Below are positions 42,179 to 54,505 of a stretch of DNA of 64,000 nt, piece by piece; within the stretch, counting starts at the first letter, position 1; every line of letters starts with the position of its first letter. Origin of the DNA: Gordius sp. MW1 (lineage: Eukaryota; Nematomorpha; Gordioida; Gordea; Gordiidae). The DNA lies in NCBI GenBank assembly GCA_964036665.1, contig OZ038532.1:3658001-3722000 (forward strand), given 5' to 3'. The notes beneath the pieces are model-generated. The model searched no databases, had not been told where the DNA came from, and saw nothing but the letters and a program-made list of their open reading frames with translations. A program made the position numbers and the translations under genes.

Positions 42179-45100
42179 ATGACAAAATTTCAAAAGAAAA
42201 AGACAACATTTGTAAAAAGCCTTGCAAGATTTATGGACTATGTAGAATCATCATCTCATCTGATGATATAATCAATATAGAATTAAGACTTGAAAATATT
42301 AAAAGTTTATATTCAAAATATGAGGATTTTCAAGAACAAGTTGATATAATTGATGAAAACTCTCATCATGAGCAAAAAGAGATTGAAGACAATTACTATA
42401 AGGCAATATCAAAGGCACAGAGTATCATTAACCAAACTCACACACCAACAATCTGTCAACCATCTTTAACATCTGGGAAGCTACAACTTCCTCGAATTGA
42501 ATTGCCTCACTTTGACGGGAATTATGAGGAGTGGTTAGGTTTCTCCAATTTGTTCACTACACTTATTCACAATAACTTGGATATATCAAATGTAGAAAAA
42601 TTGAATTACTTAAAACTGTCATTAAAGGGCAATGCGGCAAGTATAATTCAATCGCTAGACATATCAACAGATAATTATAAGGTTGCATGGGACTTGTTAA
42701 ATGATCGTTTTAACAACAAGAGACTAATAATTAATAAACATATTAGAGGTATATTTAATTTAAACATGGTTAGAAAGGAGTCATTTCTAGACATCCGAAA
42801 ATTATTGGATGGGTTACTAAAACAAACCAGAGCACTAAAATCATTAAATTGTTCGGTGGAACAATGGGATCAGTTGTTAATATATATAGTTACAAATAAA
42901 TTAGATTTGACCACCAACAAGGCTTGGGAATCTACAATCAAAAGGGATGAGATCCCATCTTTCTTAAATTTGACAAATTTCCTTGCTCACCAATGCCACA
43001 TTTTGGAAAGTACTAATAAACTAGAAAATACAGATGTTCTGATCAGAGGTAATCATTTCAAATCATCTAACAACCTAGCTATTTCCACTCCTAGCTGCTT
43101 CATATGCAATCAATCCCATTTTATTTTTAGATGTAAAAAATTCTTAAACTCAACTTGTGAGGAAAAAAGAGAACTTGTCAAGCAGCACTCTCTTTGTTCA
43201 AATTGTTTAAACCAAAATCATAGCATCTCACATTGCACGGCAGGATCATGTAGGATATGTTACAAAAGACACAATACACTCTTGCACCAACATGATTTAC
43301 AAAAAATTTTATCAACAAATTCAGCTCTAAACATACATCATCATAAAGATTCCATACAGGTATTACTCCCTACAGCTTTAATTGGTATAAATGATGTGAA
43401 AGGAAATACTCACATATGTCGTGCTCTCTTAGATTCAGGATCCCAATCAAATTTCATCACAACTGAGTTTGCTAACAGGTTGCAATTAAATGTACAACAA
43501 ATTTCAATTGCAATAGGAGGCATCAATAACAGTCAATCATCTATTAAAACTTGCGTTGTTGCAAGGGTTCATTCTTTGCATAGTAAATACAATGCTCAAC
43601 TAAAATTCTTAGTTATGAATCATATTACAACAAACCTTCCAACATTATCAATCCCAAAGTCAAATATTTTAATACCAGACAATTTACAACTTGCTGACCC
43701 TTCCTTCAACATCTCTAGTGAAATAGATATTCTGATTGGTGTTGAATTGTTTTGGGATGTCATATGCACAGAACAATTAAATCTTCAAAATGGATTAGTG
43801 TTTAAAAACACACAATTCGGTTGGATAATTTCTGGAGTGATGCGGAAAAACCGAATCTCGGTCTCGTCTCGAAAAACCGAGACGAGACGAGAATTTGAAA
43901 AATGGAGTCGAGATCGAGACGAGAATTTTGAGGTCGAGACGAGACGATACGAGATTTTCTCGGCGAGATCTCGACTTTTTATTGATCGTTAGATTTTAGT
44001 AAATTATTGTGTATTTTAATTTACATTTAAGGTATTAAGTGTAAATTAATATGTATGGAATATATTTGATATTAAAAAAAATCCCAAGTGTAGTTAATAT
44101 TATATATTTTTGCAAAAAAATTAAAATTTGGCAATCATTTACCTAAGTATGGTTGATTTTTGTCATACATTTAAATACGTACTCATTAATTTAAAGTTTA
44201 AACCTTATGTCCTTAATTCTATAATAATGCTGCTTTTATTGTTGTTTTTACAACGTTTTAATTTGTGCAACTAGTTATCAATTCTGTAAATAATAATAAC
44301 ATCATTAAATGTCACTCGCACTTTGTGGTTTATAGCGCTATAGTAAACATGCAATAAACACTATGGGTTATAATTACTGATGGTTATATTAATGGACTTA
44401 AACATTTGCCTTAAATATGTTAAGGTCTACTTTGAAGCATTAGCAAAGGTTAATAAAGGGTCTCATTTTGCTCAATTATGCAACTAAATCAACTATAAGC
44501 GAACTTATGATTTTCGAAGTCCATTTATAGTTGACGGACACAGTGAATTTAATACAAATATTATAATTTGCTAGAACAATAAAATTTAATTTTTTATATT
44601 TCAAATTTATTTATAGTTTTTTTAGTCTGCACTTTTTATAGAAAATGTTATCTTTATGAGTTATTCATATCTTTATATTGTCAATGAGATGTCGTGTCCC
44701 GCTAAATCTTTAAAAAGTTTGTGTATTAAAGTTTTTCGAAAAATATAAAATTTGCCATTTGGATTTTGAACACTTATTTATATTTTTAATAAAACAGGAG
44801 AAATTTTTATTCCGAAAATATTTTTTTTTAAAAGTCGAGACGAGACCGAGATTTTTCTAGACCGAGACGAAACGAGATCGAGATTTTCTTAATCGCTCCC
44901 GAGACGAGATCGAAACACTAAATTTCTGGTCCATATTCTTTTTCTAACCGGTGGAATTCTAAAGTTACACAAACATGCAATTTGTCTACTCAACTATTAA
45001 ATAAGCAACTAACTAATTTTTGGGAAATTGAAGAGATAACCCAACCAGTTCTACTCCAATGAAGAGCATCAATGTGAAGAGATATTCAAGGCTACTTACA

Positions 45101-46715
45101 GACGAAATTCATCGGCAGATATTTTGTAGACCTACCACTAAAGGATCAGGTTAAAAAATTGGGAAATTCTTACAAACAAGCTTTCATCCGATTTCAATCT
45201 CTTGAAAATAAGATGTTGCGGAACCCTGAACTAAGACGTGATTACACAAGTTTTATCCATGAATATCAACGTTTGGGCCACCTAGCCCCCACTACTGAAA
45301 CAAAATCACAAGATTCACCTGTCTTTTATCTGCCGCATCACGCCATATTCAAGATGGACAGCCTCACGACAAAATTGCGGGTAGTCTTTGATGGATCCGC
45401 TAAATCAACTTCTGGACTATCATTAAATGACACTCTGATGGTTGGTCCTAAGATTCAGCAGGAATTAATATCAATAATATTAAGGTTTCGTAGTCACAAT
45501 ATTGCAATCACAGCAGACATCGAAAAAATGTACAGACAGATATTGATTAATCCAGCACATACTCAATTGCAGAGAATACTGTGGCGAGATGAAATATCAC
45601 ATCCTGTTCAATCCTTTGACTTACTTGCAGTTACTTATGGAACCTCATCAGCACCTTACTTAGCTACTAAAGTTCTTCAACAAGTGGCTGAAGATGAATG
45701 CAACGAGTTCCCAGTTGGAGCACGCATAGCACAGCGAAATTTTTATGTTGACGATTTATTAACAGGGGCACACAACATTTCAGAAGCTAAAATTATTATA
45801 GTACAAATACAGACCATGCTAAAAAAAGCTGGATTAAATCTAAGAAAATGGGCCACAAATTCCACCTCATTATTCACTCAACTACCATCAATTTCTAGTG
45901 ACGAAATCATACCGTTAGACAAGCATAGTAACATGAAGACTTTAGGTATATATTGGAATCCACAAAATGACAACATTCGATTCGACATTAAAAATGAAAC
46001 TACAAGGGATACTATATCAAAACGAAATGTTCTATCACATATTTCTCAAATGTTTGATCCACTTGGATTACAAGGGCCTGTATTGACAAGAGCTAAAGTA
46101 TTTATGCAGCAACTTTGGAAGCTTCAGCAATCTTGGGATGAAACACTTCCTAGTGATCTAAGCAATAAATGGACATCATTTAAAAATCAGTTTGTACTTT
46201 TAAGCTCACTTGACATTCCCCGGCGTGTTATAGGCCCAGAGAATCCCTTGAAGATAGAGATTCACGGTTTCTGTGACGCAAGCGAAATCGCTTATGGGGC
46301 ATGTATATACATTCGATCTTCCAGCAATGATAACTCGTCCAGTAGACTTCTTTGCTCCAAATCGCGAGTTGCTCCTATCAAAAGCATTTCAATTCCAAGA
46401 CTAGAATTGTGCGGGGCACTTCTGCTAACAAAATTATTAAAAATTATCCATTTAGCATTTCAAGTTCCAAAATCCACAACATATTGTTGGACTGATTCGA
46501 CAATAGTGTTAGCATGGATCAAGGGTTCACCTAGCAACTGGAATACCTTTGTGGCTAATCGAGTAGCAAAAATTCAACAAAACTCTAAAGTTGACAATTG
46601 GCATCATGTACAAACAAGTGACAATCCAGCAGACTCTTTATCAAGAGGCTGTTCACCAAGTGAGTTGATTAATGATATAAAATGGTGGACAGGACCCATT
46701 TATTGTAATATTTAA
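42179..46715 (+). pseudogene. BEL/Pao retrotransposon gag-protease-RT-RNase H relic
   Basis: Gag starts near 42179; a frameshift near 42255 separates ~25 N-terminal codons from the rest, which reads LPRIELPHFDGNYEEW (Pao gag DUF1759-like). Knuckles CFICNQSHFIFRC and CSNCLNQNHSISHC, protease LLDSGSQSNFI, then FGWIISG at 43835. An inserted element occupies 43836-44920. After it Pao sequence resumes, with frame breaks near 45060 and 45115, through RT (VVFDGSAKS, AITADIEKMYRQI, YVDDLL) and RNase H (GFCDASE, WTDST) to 46715. The integrase that normally follows is absent. The copy is inactive. Confidence 0.9.
43836..44920. mobile_element. hAT-like non-autonomous element inside the BEL/Pao relic
   Basis: AATTTCTGG at 43827-43835 is repeated at 44921-44929, an 8-9 bp target duplication as made by hAT elements. 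Inner ends AGTGATGCGG and CGAAACACT are partly inverted. Subterminal GAGACGAGAC words are dense at 43850-43980 and 44835-44910. Removing the insert restores the GWIISGPYSF reading of Pao gag-pol. No transposase is visible in the ~1085 bp. Confidence 0.75.
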
Positions 46716-47083
46716 ATAGGAACAATGAGAATTTCTCAAGTCCCATTTTACGAACCTTTTAGGAAAAATTAATTCTTAAAATAGAAAAAACTCTGTTGGC
46801 AGAATAGGTATATCTATTCCAAGTACAGAAAGATGTAATTATTAAAAATGTTATGGTACCTTATGTTAAGCTATTGAGAATCTATGATTTCGAAAATGAA
46901 TACCTTATGTTTTAAGAAAGTTTAAAAACCTTGGGTCATATGGACCTATAAACGCAGTAAAATTTTAAAATAAAATAATGACAACATTAATCAGTGTCAG
47001 GTTAAGAAAAGGTAGATGTTATGAAATGCTTAATTTATTATTAAATTAAACTATATATCATTTCCAGTATTCTGTTAAATGAA
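46716..47083. other. Gap between the BEL/Pao relic and NTPCR
   Basis: AT-rich; no coding signal seen apart from the NTPCR 3' untranslated region. Confidence 0.5.
47034..47039 (-). terminator. NTPCR: Poly(A) signal AATAAA of NTPCR
   Basis: AATAAA on the minus strand about 45 nt after the stop codon. Confidence 0.5.
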
Positions 47084-47149
47084 TTAAATGGAAGTATGGA
47101 AAACTTCTTGAATTTCATCCAATATACCATCCCTATTTTCTTTTGTGAC
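47084..47149 (-). CDS. NTPCR: NTPCR exon 5: C-terminus
   Basis: Acceptor ttgtatag|GTC; VTKENRDGILDEIQEVFHTS, TAA. Equivalent to the conserved V-T-x-x-N-R end of the family. Confidence 0.85.
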   Translation of the reverse strand, partial: VTKENRDGILDEIQEVFHTSI

Positions 47150-48296
47150 CTATACAAATAAAATATAGGTGCTGGCAAAATTTGTATAGTCAATAAATAA
47201 ATCTAAAAAATATATTTGAATTCACTTTAATGTGTAATTTAGCATATTTTACAAGTGGCCCCTAATATATATAATTTAAAATAAAGTTATTTGAGCTTAG
47301 ATTAACAGCAACTTTATAAAAAGTAAAAATGTTTTCTGAGCATAGGATTATAATAAAGTGCTTAGATAAATGCTAACTTTATAAAAAGTAAAAAAAGGTT
47401 TTATATACAAAGGATTAAAATAAAATGCTAACACAAAATATGAAACTTACTAAGATAACTTTGTTATTAGGATCACATCTGAGGGCATTGATAAAGGTAT
47501 CTGATGAAATGAAAGGTATTGTTGCAATAATGGACAAATTTTTTTGTGTTTTAATTAATTTAAAAATTGTTTGCATCATGGTTCTAAAAGTTTGGCTACA
47601 CATCTCCATCTTTCCTATCTCATCAATTACCATAAGCGTTTTTTGATTTAAGTTATCCCCTGATACAGATATAAAAGGCTTAAAGAAATTATAATCTTAA
47701 AAAATGGATACTTTTATTTAAGAAACAATTTCAATAAAAATTAAAAATTTTTAACTAACCTTAAAAATTTTATCCAATAAAATTTTCATTCCCTTGATAT
47801 TTACCCTATATTTACCAACAAATGGCCCAGAATTAAGCCTATATTATGATGACCAATAAAAAATATACATTAGATTTTGCTTATCAATTCCTTTAACACA
47901 CAAAATGCATGTAAATACATAATATAATTCATAATATTTAATTTATAAATAAAATCATTTATAGATATAAATAAATGCATATTAGGCAAAATGGCAAACT
48001 TGGTGCTTGATAAAATTTCAACATCCCCATCTATTGAAATTAAATTGAAACCAATTCTTTCAGCATTCGAATCGCGTACCTCGTCTGTGTAGAAGCCCTT
48101 TATAATAATGTCATCATTTTTAAGTGTTTTAAGAAACTCTTTTATTAGAGTGGTTTTTCCAATACCTATTATCAATTAGCTTTTTATAATGATTTAGACT
48201 TTAAACAATATTAAACATAAATTGATAGTTATGGCCAGGTATAATACATAAATAAATTGTTATACCTGGTTTACCAGTTAGCAAACAAATCGTCAT
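47084..48296 (-). CDS. NTPCR: Nucleoside-triphosphatase NTPCR (THEP1 family), 5 exons
   Basis: Exons (5' to 3' on -): 48296-48266, 48165-48000, 47838-47760, 47678-47451, 47149-47084; 570 nt, 189 residues, close to the ~190 of the human protein; all phases agree. Seen: Walker A LLTGKPGIGKTTLI split by intron 1, GFYTDEVRDSNAERIGFNL, GPFVGKYRVNI, Walker B VIDEIGKMEMCSQTF, and the C-terminal VTKENRDGILDEI. Known: this family hydrolyses nucleoside 5'-triphosphates slowly; Walker A binds phosphate and Walker B coordinates magnesium. The ATG at 48296 gives a family-like N-terminus; an in-frame ATG at 48320 would add eight residues. Every key motif is intact, so it is probably functional. It is a single-copy host gene sandwiched between a retrotransposon relic and repeats. 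Confidence 0.9.
47451..47678 (-). CDS. NTPCR: NTPCR exon 4: Walker B
   Basis: Acceptor ctttaag|CCT; SGDNLNQKTLMVIDEIGKME and ATIP; strong donor ATCTTA|gtaagt, phase 0. Confidence 0.9.
47760..47838 (-). CDS. NTPCR: NTPCR exon 3
   Basis: Acceptor atatag|G; LNSGPFVGKYRVNIKGMKIL, donor TTTAAG|gttagt, phase 0. Confidence 0.85.
48000..48165 (-). CDS. NTPCR: NTPCR exon 2
   Basis: Acceptor tgataatag|GT completes Gly of GIGKTTLIKEF; GFYTDEVR follows. Donor ACCAA|gtttgc is weak, phase 2, but gives the correct join. Confidence 0.85.
48266..48296 (-). CDS. NTPCR: NTPCR exon 1
   Basis: MTICLLTGKP, donor CCAG|gtataa, phase 1; start of the P-loop. Confidence 0.8.
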
Positions 48297-48299
48297 TAT

Positions 48300-48936
48300 A
48301 AAAATTTCGCTCCTGCTCATCTCGACTAAAACGCAGCTCAACTAATCGTATTATAATTGGGTTAGGGTTAGGGTTATGATATATTTAATATCTACATATG
48401 TTATATAATATAATATATGTGTATATGTTATATAAAGATATATATAATGACATAATATTAGAAGTTACTGAATGTTAAACATTCATTCATACTTTAAATG
48501 TCAAGATTGGTGTTTTAGGTAAGCTGAGTTTTAATTGAGTTGAGTACAATTCAAAAATTTCATATGATTTTACAAAGTACCCATAATTCTGGGACCATGT
48601 TTTAAGAATGATATTAAAACATTTAATTTATTGTTTAAAAAAGGGTTAAATACGATTCCGGTTGGTCTATAGTGGTAACTGAGCTCTAATAAGAGCGAAA
48701 ACGTTCTATGTCTGTTTTTATACTTTCTAAAAGAGATAGGGTTAATTTGTTCAAACTAGTCTCAAATTTAAATTGTATCTCAAGCGGCATGTTAATCAGA
48801 GTGATTATTATTTGGTTGATAGTTGCCACCCGTCGTAAATCGGGCCTTTGTTATATTAAAATATGTATAATAGGATACCCGTTATATTAAGCATGTTTTA
48901 TTTATGATCTAAATTATTGCAACATCATAACTAAGC
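48300..48936. other. Repeat-derived gap with telomere-like word
   Basis: GGGTTAGGGTTAGGGTTATG at 48358-48378 lies between GCAGCTCAACTAAT-like (48332) and GAGTTTTAATTGAGTTGAG (48527) inverted segments. A minus-strand open stretch at 48890-48695 (reading MPLEIQFKFETSLNKL) overlaps a plus-strand one; neither is supported. Confidence 0.4.
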
Positions 48937-49228
48937 CATGGGCCTACGCAGGGGGGGGGGCAGCCGGCTCCCCCTTCCTAATTTAAAAAAATGTAATACA
49001 AAACCCCTTAGAAATATAAAAAAAATATGTTCCCCCCCCCTAATTAGCCAGAGGGGAGCAGCCGGACCCCCTGCCCCCCCCCGGTCCGGCTGCCCGCACT
49101 GCCTTATTAGAGGAGTTGCTTCTTTTTTTTGGTCTTCGGAAAATTTATGGATGTCGAGACCTTTTTTTTTGCTCTCATAAAAAAAAATTTCTACCCCTCC
49201 CCCCTAATTCAAAACCTGGGTACGCCCA
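48937..49228. mobile_element. GCGTAGCC-type MITE with poly-G/C tracts
   Basis: Left CATGGGCCTACGCAGGGGGG, right AAAACCTGGGTACGCCCATG. The interior is G- and C-run rich. Confidence 0.6.
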
Positions 49229-49331
49229 TGTACTAAGCCCAGCTTTATATTATAGTTATAGCGTCCTAAATCGGTAAATAAAAATTACAATGTATAAACC
49301 GCCTATCTATATATTATACCTGAACCTGAGT

Positions 49332-51540
49332 GTGGTGTTCCCCCCTCCTCTTATTCATAATTTTACTTAACGTTTTTTTATTACCCTTTTACTCAGAAGT
49401 TTAAACATTTTTATTGTTGGAAATGTACTGAGTCATAAGCTTTAGCTAGGAGAACGTTTGCTCTCGAAATGTGCAACGTAATCGTGTTGTTATAAAATCG
49501 TTAATTAAACGCGCACATAAAAGACTAGCTTATTTGTTTTTGTTTGTTTATTTCCCCCCCCCACACATACACTTATAGTTAGTGATACGCGTAAGTTTTA
49601 ATGAATCATTCTATGATATAAATAGATCGTTTGTTATTACCATTTTATCTTATCGATCATTATGGCATCGCATATGAAATATTATTATGAGTTAGCAGTT
49701 ATTATTATATTGCATCATATATTTTATTTTTGCTCGCGCGCGCTCGCGGAGATTATCGCGCATATTTCGCAGTCGCACATAAATAAATAAATTAGTTTAT
49801 TCGGTATTGGTATTTTCCCAAAATACCAGTGGACAATATCCTAGTGGTTTCAAGATCTTGAAACCGTTTCAAAATCTATAATGCGCATGCGTATGCATTT
49901 AACAGACCAATCAGATAGCTGCGAATTTTAACAATGCGCATGCGCTTGAAACGGTTTCAAGATCTTGAAAACGTTTCAAGATCTATAATGGGTTAAGGTT
50001 CAGGGTAGTGTTTTAGGTCAGCGTTTTAGGTTAGGGCTAGGGTTAGGATTAGATGCACATCAAATTCCCTCCCCATGAAAGTGTCGGAAAAGTTAATACA
50101 GTAAATGTACCTGCATGCACGCATATCCGTTTTATTTTGTCCACTAGTATTTTGGGCATGAATCTTCGGTATTTGAAATAAATTTGAAACCTGACAATTT
50201 GCGTAATCAACAATGTCGATACCAACAAATTGGTATTTGACAATTAGGTAGTTTAAAATCATAATTACAAGAGACATTAAACTTAAATAAATCCTATTAT
50301 TATTATTATGAAGAATGTAGAAGTGGTGTTCCCCCCTCCTCTTATTCATAATTTTACTTAACGTTTTTTTATTACCCTTTTACTCAGAAGTTTAAACATT
50401 TTTATTGCTGGAAATGTACTGAGTATAAGCTTTAGCTAGGAGAACGTTTGCTCTAAAAATGTGCCACGTAATCGTGTTGTTATAAAATCGCTAATTAAAC
50501 GCGCACATAAAAGATTAGCTTATTTTGTTTTCGTTTGTTTGTTCCCCCCCCCACACATACACTTATAGTTAGTGATACGCGTAAGTTTTAATGAATCATT
50601 CTATGATATAAATAGATCGTTTGTTATTACCATTTTATCTTATCGATCATTATGGCATCGCATATGAAATATTATTATGAGTTAGCAGTTATTATTATAT
50701 TGCATCATATATTTTATTTTTGCTCGCGCGCGCTCGCGGAGATTATCGCGCATATTTCGCAGTCGCACATAAATAAATAAATTAGTTTATTCGGTATTGG
50801 TATTTTCCCAAAATACCAGTGGACAATATCCTAGTGGTTTCAAGATCTTGAAACCGTTTCAAAATCTATAATGCGCATGCGTATGCATTTAACAGACCAA
50901 TCAGATAGCTGCGAATTTTAACAATGCGCATGCGCTTGAAACGGTTTCAAGATCTTGAAAACGTTTCAAGATCTATAATGGGTTAAGGTTCAGGGTAGTG
51001 TTTTAGGTCAGCGTTTTAGGTTAGGGCTAGGGTTAGGATTAGATGCACATCAAATTCCCTCCCCATGAAAGTGTCGGAAAAGTTAATACAGTAAATGTAC
51101 CTGCATGCACGCATATCCGTTTTATTTTGTCCACTAGTATTTTGGGCATGAATCTTCGGTATTTGAAATAAATTTGAAACCTGACAATTTGCGTAATCAA
51201 CAATGTCGATACCAACAAATTGGTATTTGACAATTAGGTAGTTTAAAATCATAATTACAAGAGACATTAAACTTAAATAAATCCTATTATTATTATTATG
51301 AAGAATGTAGAAGTGGTGTTCCCCCCTCCTCTTATTCATAATTTTACTTAACGTTTTTTTATTACCCTTTTACTCAGAAGTTTAAACATTTTTATTGCTG
51401 GAAATGTACTGAGTATAAGCTTTAGCTAGGAGAACGTTTGCTCTAAAAATGTGCCACGTAATCGTGTTGTTATAAAATCGCTAATTAAACGCGCACATAA
51501 AAGATTAGCTTATTTTGTTTTCGTTTGTTTGTTCCCCCCC
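49332..51540 (+). repeat. ~990-bp tandem duplication, 2.2 copies
   Basis: GTGGTGTTCCCCCCTCCTC starts at 49332, 50323 and 51313. Copies 1 and 2 are nearly identical, with a few differences near their starts (TTGTTGG/TTGCTGG, GAGTCATAAG/GAGTATAAG). Each unit has a palindromic block with TTTCAAGATCTTGAAA and AATGCGCATGCG, a GCTCGCGCGCGCTCGCGGA run, and GGGCTAGGGTTAGGATT. The repeated minus-strand 107-codon frame (50026-50349, 51016-51339) has no recognised motif and is likely chance. Confidence 0.9.
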
Positions 51541-53535
51541 CCCTCACATACACACACACACTTACGCGTAATTCTTACTCCTAATTCTGATGATTCACGG
51601 TTAGTATCTTTATCGATAATTATATTACATCACTATATAACTTTCACTTTTACTTTAATCTTACACAAAACATTATTTAAGAGTGGAAGAAATGTAACGT
51701 AAATAAAACAAGAAAATTACACCTTCGTGCGCGAATATATAAATCAATAAATTAATAAATTAATTGATGGGTCAATATTACGAAATATTATTACGTCCAA
51801 TTAAACTTTGAAAATTGGACACTGGGTTATTTATAAATAAAAAAAAAGTTTCATGCATATTTAGGCTTATTCTAGCCCCAAATCTAGTGTGTGAATTTAA
51901 TAAGACCAATAAGCTCTCTAATGTGTTACAATATTTGGCAGCATTTATATTACATCAATCTTGTTTATAAAAAGTAATACCTAATAGATAAAAACTTAAC
52001 AAAATACTATATGTATGCCAAAGCAAAGAATTGAATCCGCATTAAATTAATAACAAAGCTTTAAATTAGAAGTGAAGAATTAAAAAGTCCGACTATCAGG
52101 TATCGTAAGATTGCAAGACTGATTGATTAGTCTGTTTTAATGCGATATATGCAAATATGCGAAGTTGATTTGTCAATCATTATATCTACATATTTGCCCC
52201 GCTATGATTACTTGAACAAATCTGAATTGGATTGGCAATATTAATGCTAATTGGGCATTGTTTTGTTTGAGAAAAGGAGGGGAACGTGGATAACTGTTAC
52301 GTATGTGGTATGGTTTGGACTGTTATATTCGGGGCTTTATTTGTTAGGTTCAGGGATGGGCGATTACTGTTATATTTTGGGACCACTGTTACCGGGGGCT
52401 TATGTAACGTCAGGGTTTTGGGTGTTACGTTCGGGGGGTTTTAGCTGTTATATTACGGTTGACAATAGGCACGTTCAAGATTTTTAAGATTTTTATTGAC
52501 GTATAATGATATGAATATATGTCACGTCAGCAGGGGACAGTGTTTGGGATTTTATTGTCGGTAGGTAGAGTTCATCGGGTACAATCAGCGTGATGAAGTA
52601 ACGGTTCGTAAGGCTATAGGGGATAAGCAGATACAATTTAACGGGGAAGGGTTTACGGGGTTATCAGGTAAATATGGCTAAGTGGGGAAAACTAACGTGA
52701 AAAAATATAATAATTGTCGTGTAGGTTTTCAAAAGGACGAGAGTTTCGTAGGGTTAGCCACAGAATAAGAGTAGTTGGGGAAGGTAGGGACAACTTAACC
52801 ATAAATCGGGGGAAGGTGAGGTAGCTTTCTGGGGAAAATAAAAAAGTAAAGTAAAAGTTTAATAGTTTTAAAGAGATTTTTATATTTATATAACCCCAGG
52901 GTTCCTTAACCCCCTGGAGTTTATTGCCCTACTTTCTTATTTTCTATTGGCCTCTGTTTCCCCCCTTTAGCCCTTAAACTAACCGCGGCCTCATTTCAAA
53001 CTTATCCAAACTTATTTTCTAGCCAATTAATCTTAATGTTTAACACAACTAGAACACCCCAAACCTTAAACACAACTATAATAAACTATTCATCCAAACT
53101 TATTTTCCCGCACAACAACTTGAACATTCCAAACCTTAAATACACCCATTAATCTTAATGGTTAACTTTTCCAGCACAAAATTCCAAACCTTAAATACAC
53201 CAGTAATAAATTATTGGGGCGGGCCCGGTTCTGTCTCGTGGGGACACCACAGGCATTAGGCATAATTTCTGGAAAACATTAAAATATCATAGAACAGTTT
53301 TAATCAAATGGAACCTTAAAGATTTTAAAAAGGGAAGATGCTATATATATGTAAATATATAAAATTAAATTGTTTACTCATTATATCTACATATTAATAT
53401 CGGTTTTATGATTTAGTTATAATTATATATTTAAACATTGTAAACCAAAACCGAGTTGGTAAAATCATATGTTTTTACAATTTTCTCTTTTTATCCTTTG
53501 CCTGTATTTCACCTCCATCCCCGGCCAATAATCTA
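51541..53535. other. Intergenic; purine-rich block and short repeats
   Basis: No gene supported. 52240-52860 is strikingly G-rich on + (words such as GTTATATTCGGGG, GGGGACAGTG) in an otherwise AT-rich landscape; an open frame at 52251-52487 follows this bias. 52990-53210 has three ~90-bp repeats with CCAAACCTTAAACACA. 53212-53265 (GGGACACCACAGG) resembles the piggyBac-like element that follows. Confidence 0.45.
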
Positions 53536-53539
53536 TTAA

Positions 53540-54118
53540 CCCTCAAGAGCATTCGTGGGACACCACGGACCCCACGATAGTTATAAAATTAAATATAAAA
53601 CGCGTTTAAAGAATTGATCTGGCCTTTTCAGTAGTCTAATATTTTACTAAGAACTAAATTTGGGGAAAATTTAATAACTTTTGGCCCACTACTTTTTAAA
53701 ATATAGCATCTTTTTGGCCACAGGGGTCCTGTATACCCCACGAAAAAATGTTTGTATTTTTTTATATCATCATATGTTTGTGCAATTATATTTTTTATGC
53801 ATTTCCGACTTTCTTTTAATGAAAAATTATTTTAATTTTGATTCATTTCATGGTATATGATGTTAAGAGTTAAGATGTGGCGAGGCATTGAAATTAAAAA
53901 AAATAATATGACTTCAGAAAAATGTTAATAATTTATGTAAAATTGTTTAATTATTTAACAGAATTTATGCCATCAATAAAGAGTCCTTTACAATCATTTA
54001 TTCAAAATTTGAGATAATTTCAAATAATAATTCGATAGTTATAAGAAGTTAAAAAATGGGGCCAAATATATCTTACGAATCCTCTCGCGTTCGGGATTTT
54101 CAAGAATACTCTCGAGGG
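53540..54118. mobile_element. piggyBac-like MITE with TTAA flanks
   Basis: TTAA at 53536-53539 and 54119-54122. The inverted ends are CCCTCAAGAGCATTCGTGG and, on the other strand, CCCTCGAGAGTATTCTTGA. TTAA targets and CCC-starting ends are the piggyBac signature. No transposase frame in the 579 bp. Confidence 0.75.
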
Positions 54119-54122
54119 TTAA

Positions 54123-54480
54123 TTAATAAAAATCCTTATCATTAAAAAAAGATAGAGGAGCCATGCAAGGAGAAATGTGGGTGCCAGCCAGTGCAAGAAG
54201 GGAGCGAGGAGGTAGCGGCCATGACGGGCAGAGACTACACAGAGTGTAGATTTTATGCGATTAGCTTGTTTTATACATTTGGGAGGGCGGTATATGTTGT
54301 TTCTAACTTGGGTCTGAAGGATTCTGGAGAGCTGTGGAAGGACTATTATTTTGTTGAGATTGTGCAGCATCTGCCTGCCCTGGCTGCTAACTCCTCTTTC
54401 CCTTCTTGAGCTGACAACCACACCTACTTTCATTTGTAATGTTAAAATAAATGTATTAGCAATAAAAAAAAACACGATTA
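54123..54480. other. GC-balanced patch of unknown origin
   Basis: 54155-54420 is clearly less AT-rich than its surroundings and open on both strands (72 codons +, 118 codons -). No motif recognised. It could be a transposon remnant beside the piggyBac-like element. Confidence 0.3.
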
Positions 54481-54505
54481 TTACTTTTAAATAAAATATA
54501 TTTAT

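Noticed and set aside
43836-43992. Apparent C-terminal 52 residues of BEL/Pao gag
   Set aside because: They are encoded by the inserted hAT-like element, not by the retrotransposon.
48695-48890. Minus-strand stretch reading MPLEIQFKFETSLNKL
   Set aside because: An equally long frame lies on the opposite strand and the area looks repeat-derived; no evidence to choose.
50026-50349. 107-codon minus-strand frame duplicated at 51016-51339
   Set aside because: It is duplicated only because the 990-bp unit is; it covers telomere-like and palindromic DNA and shows no motif.
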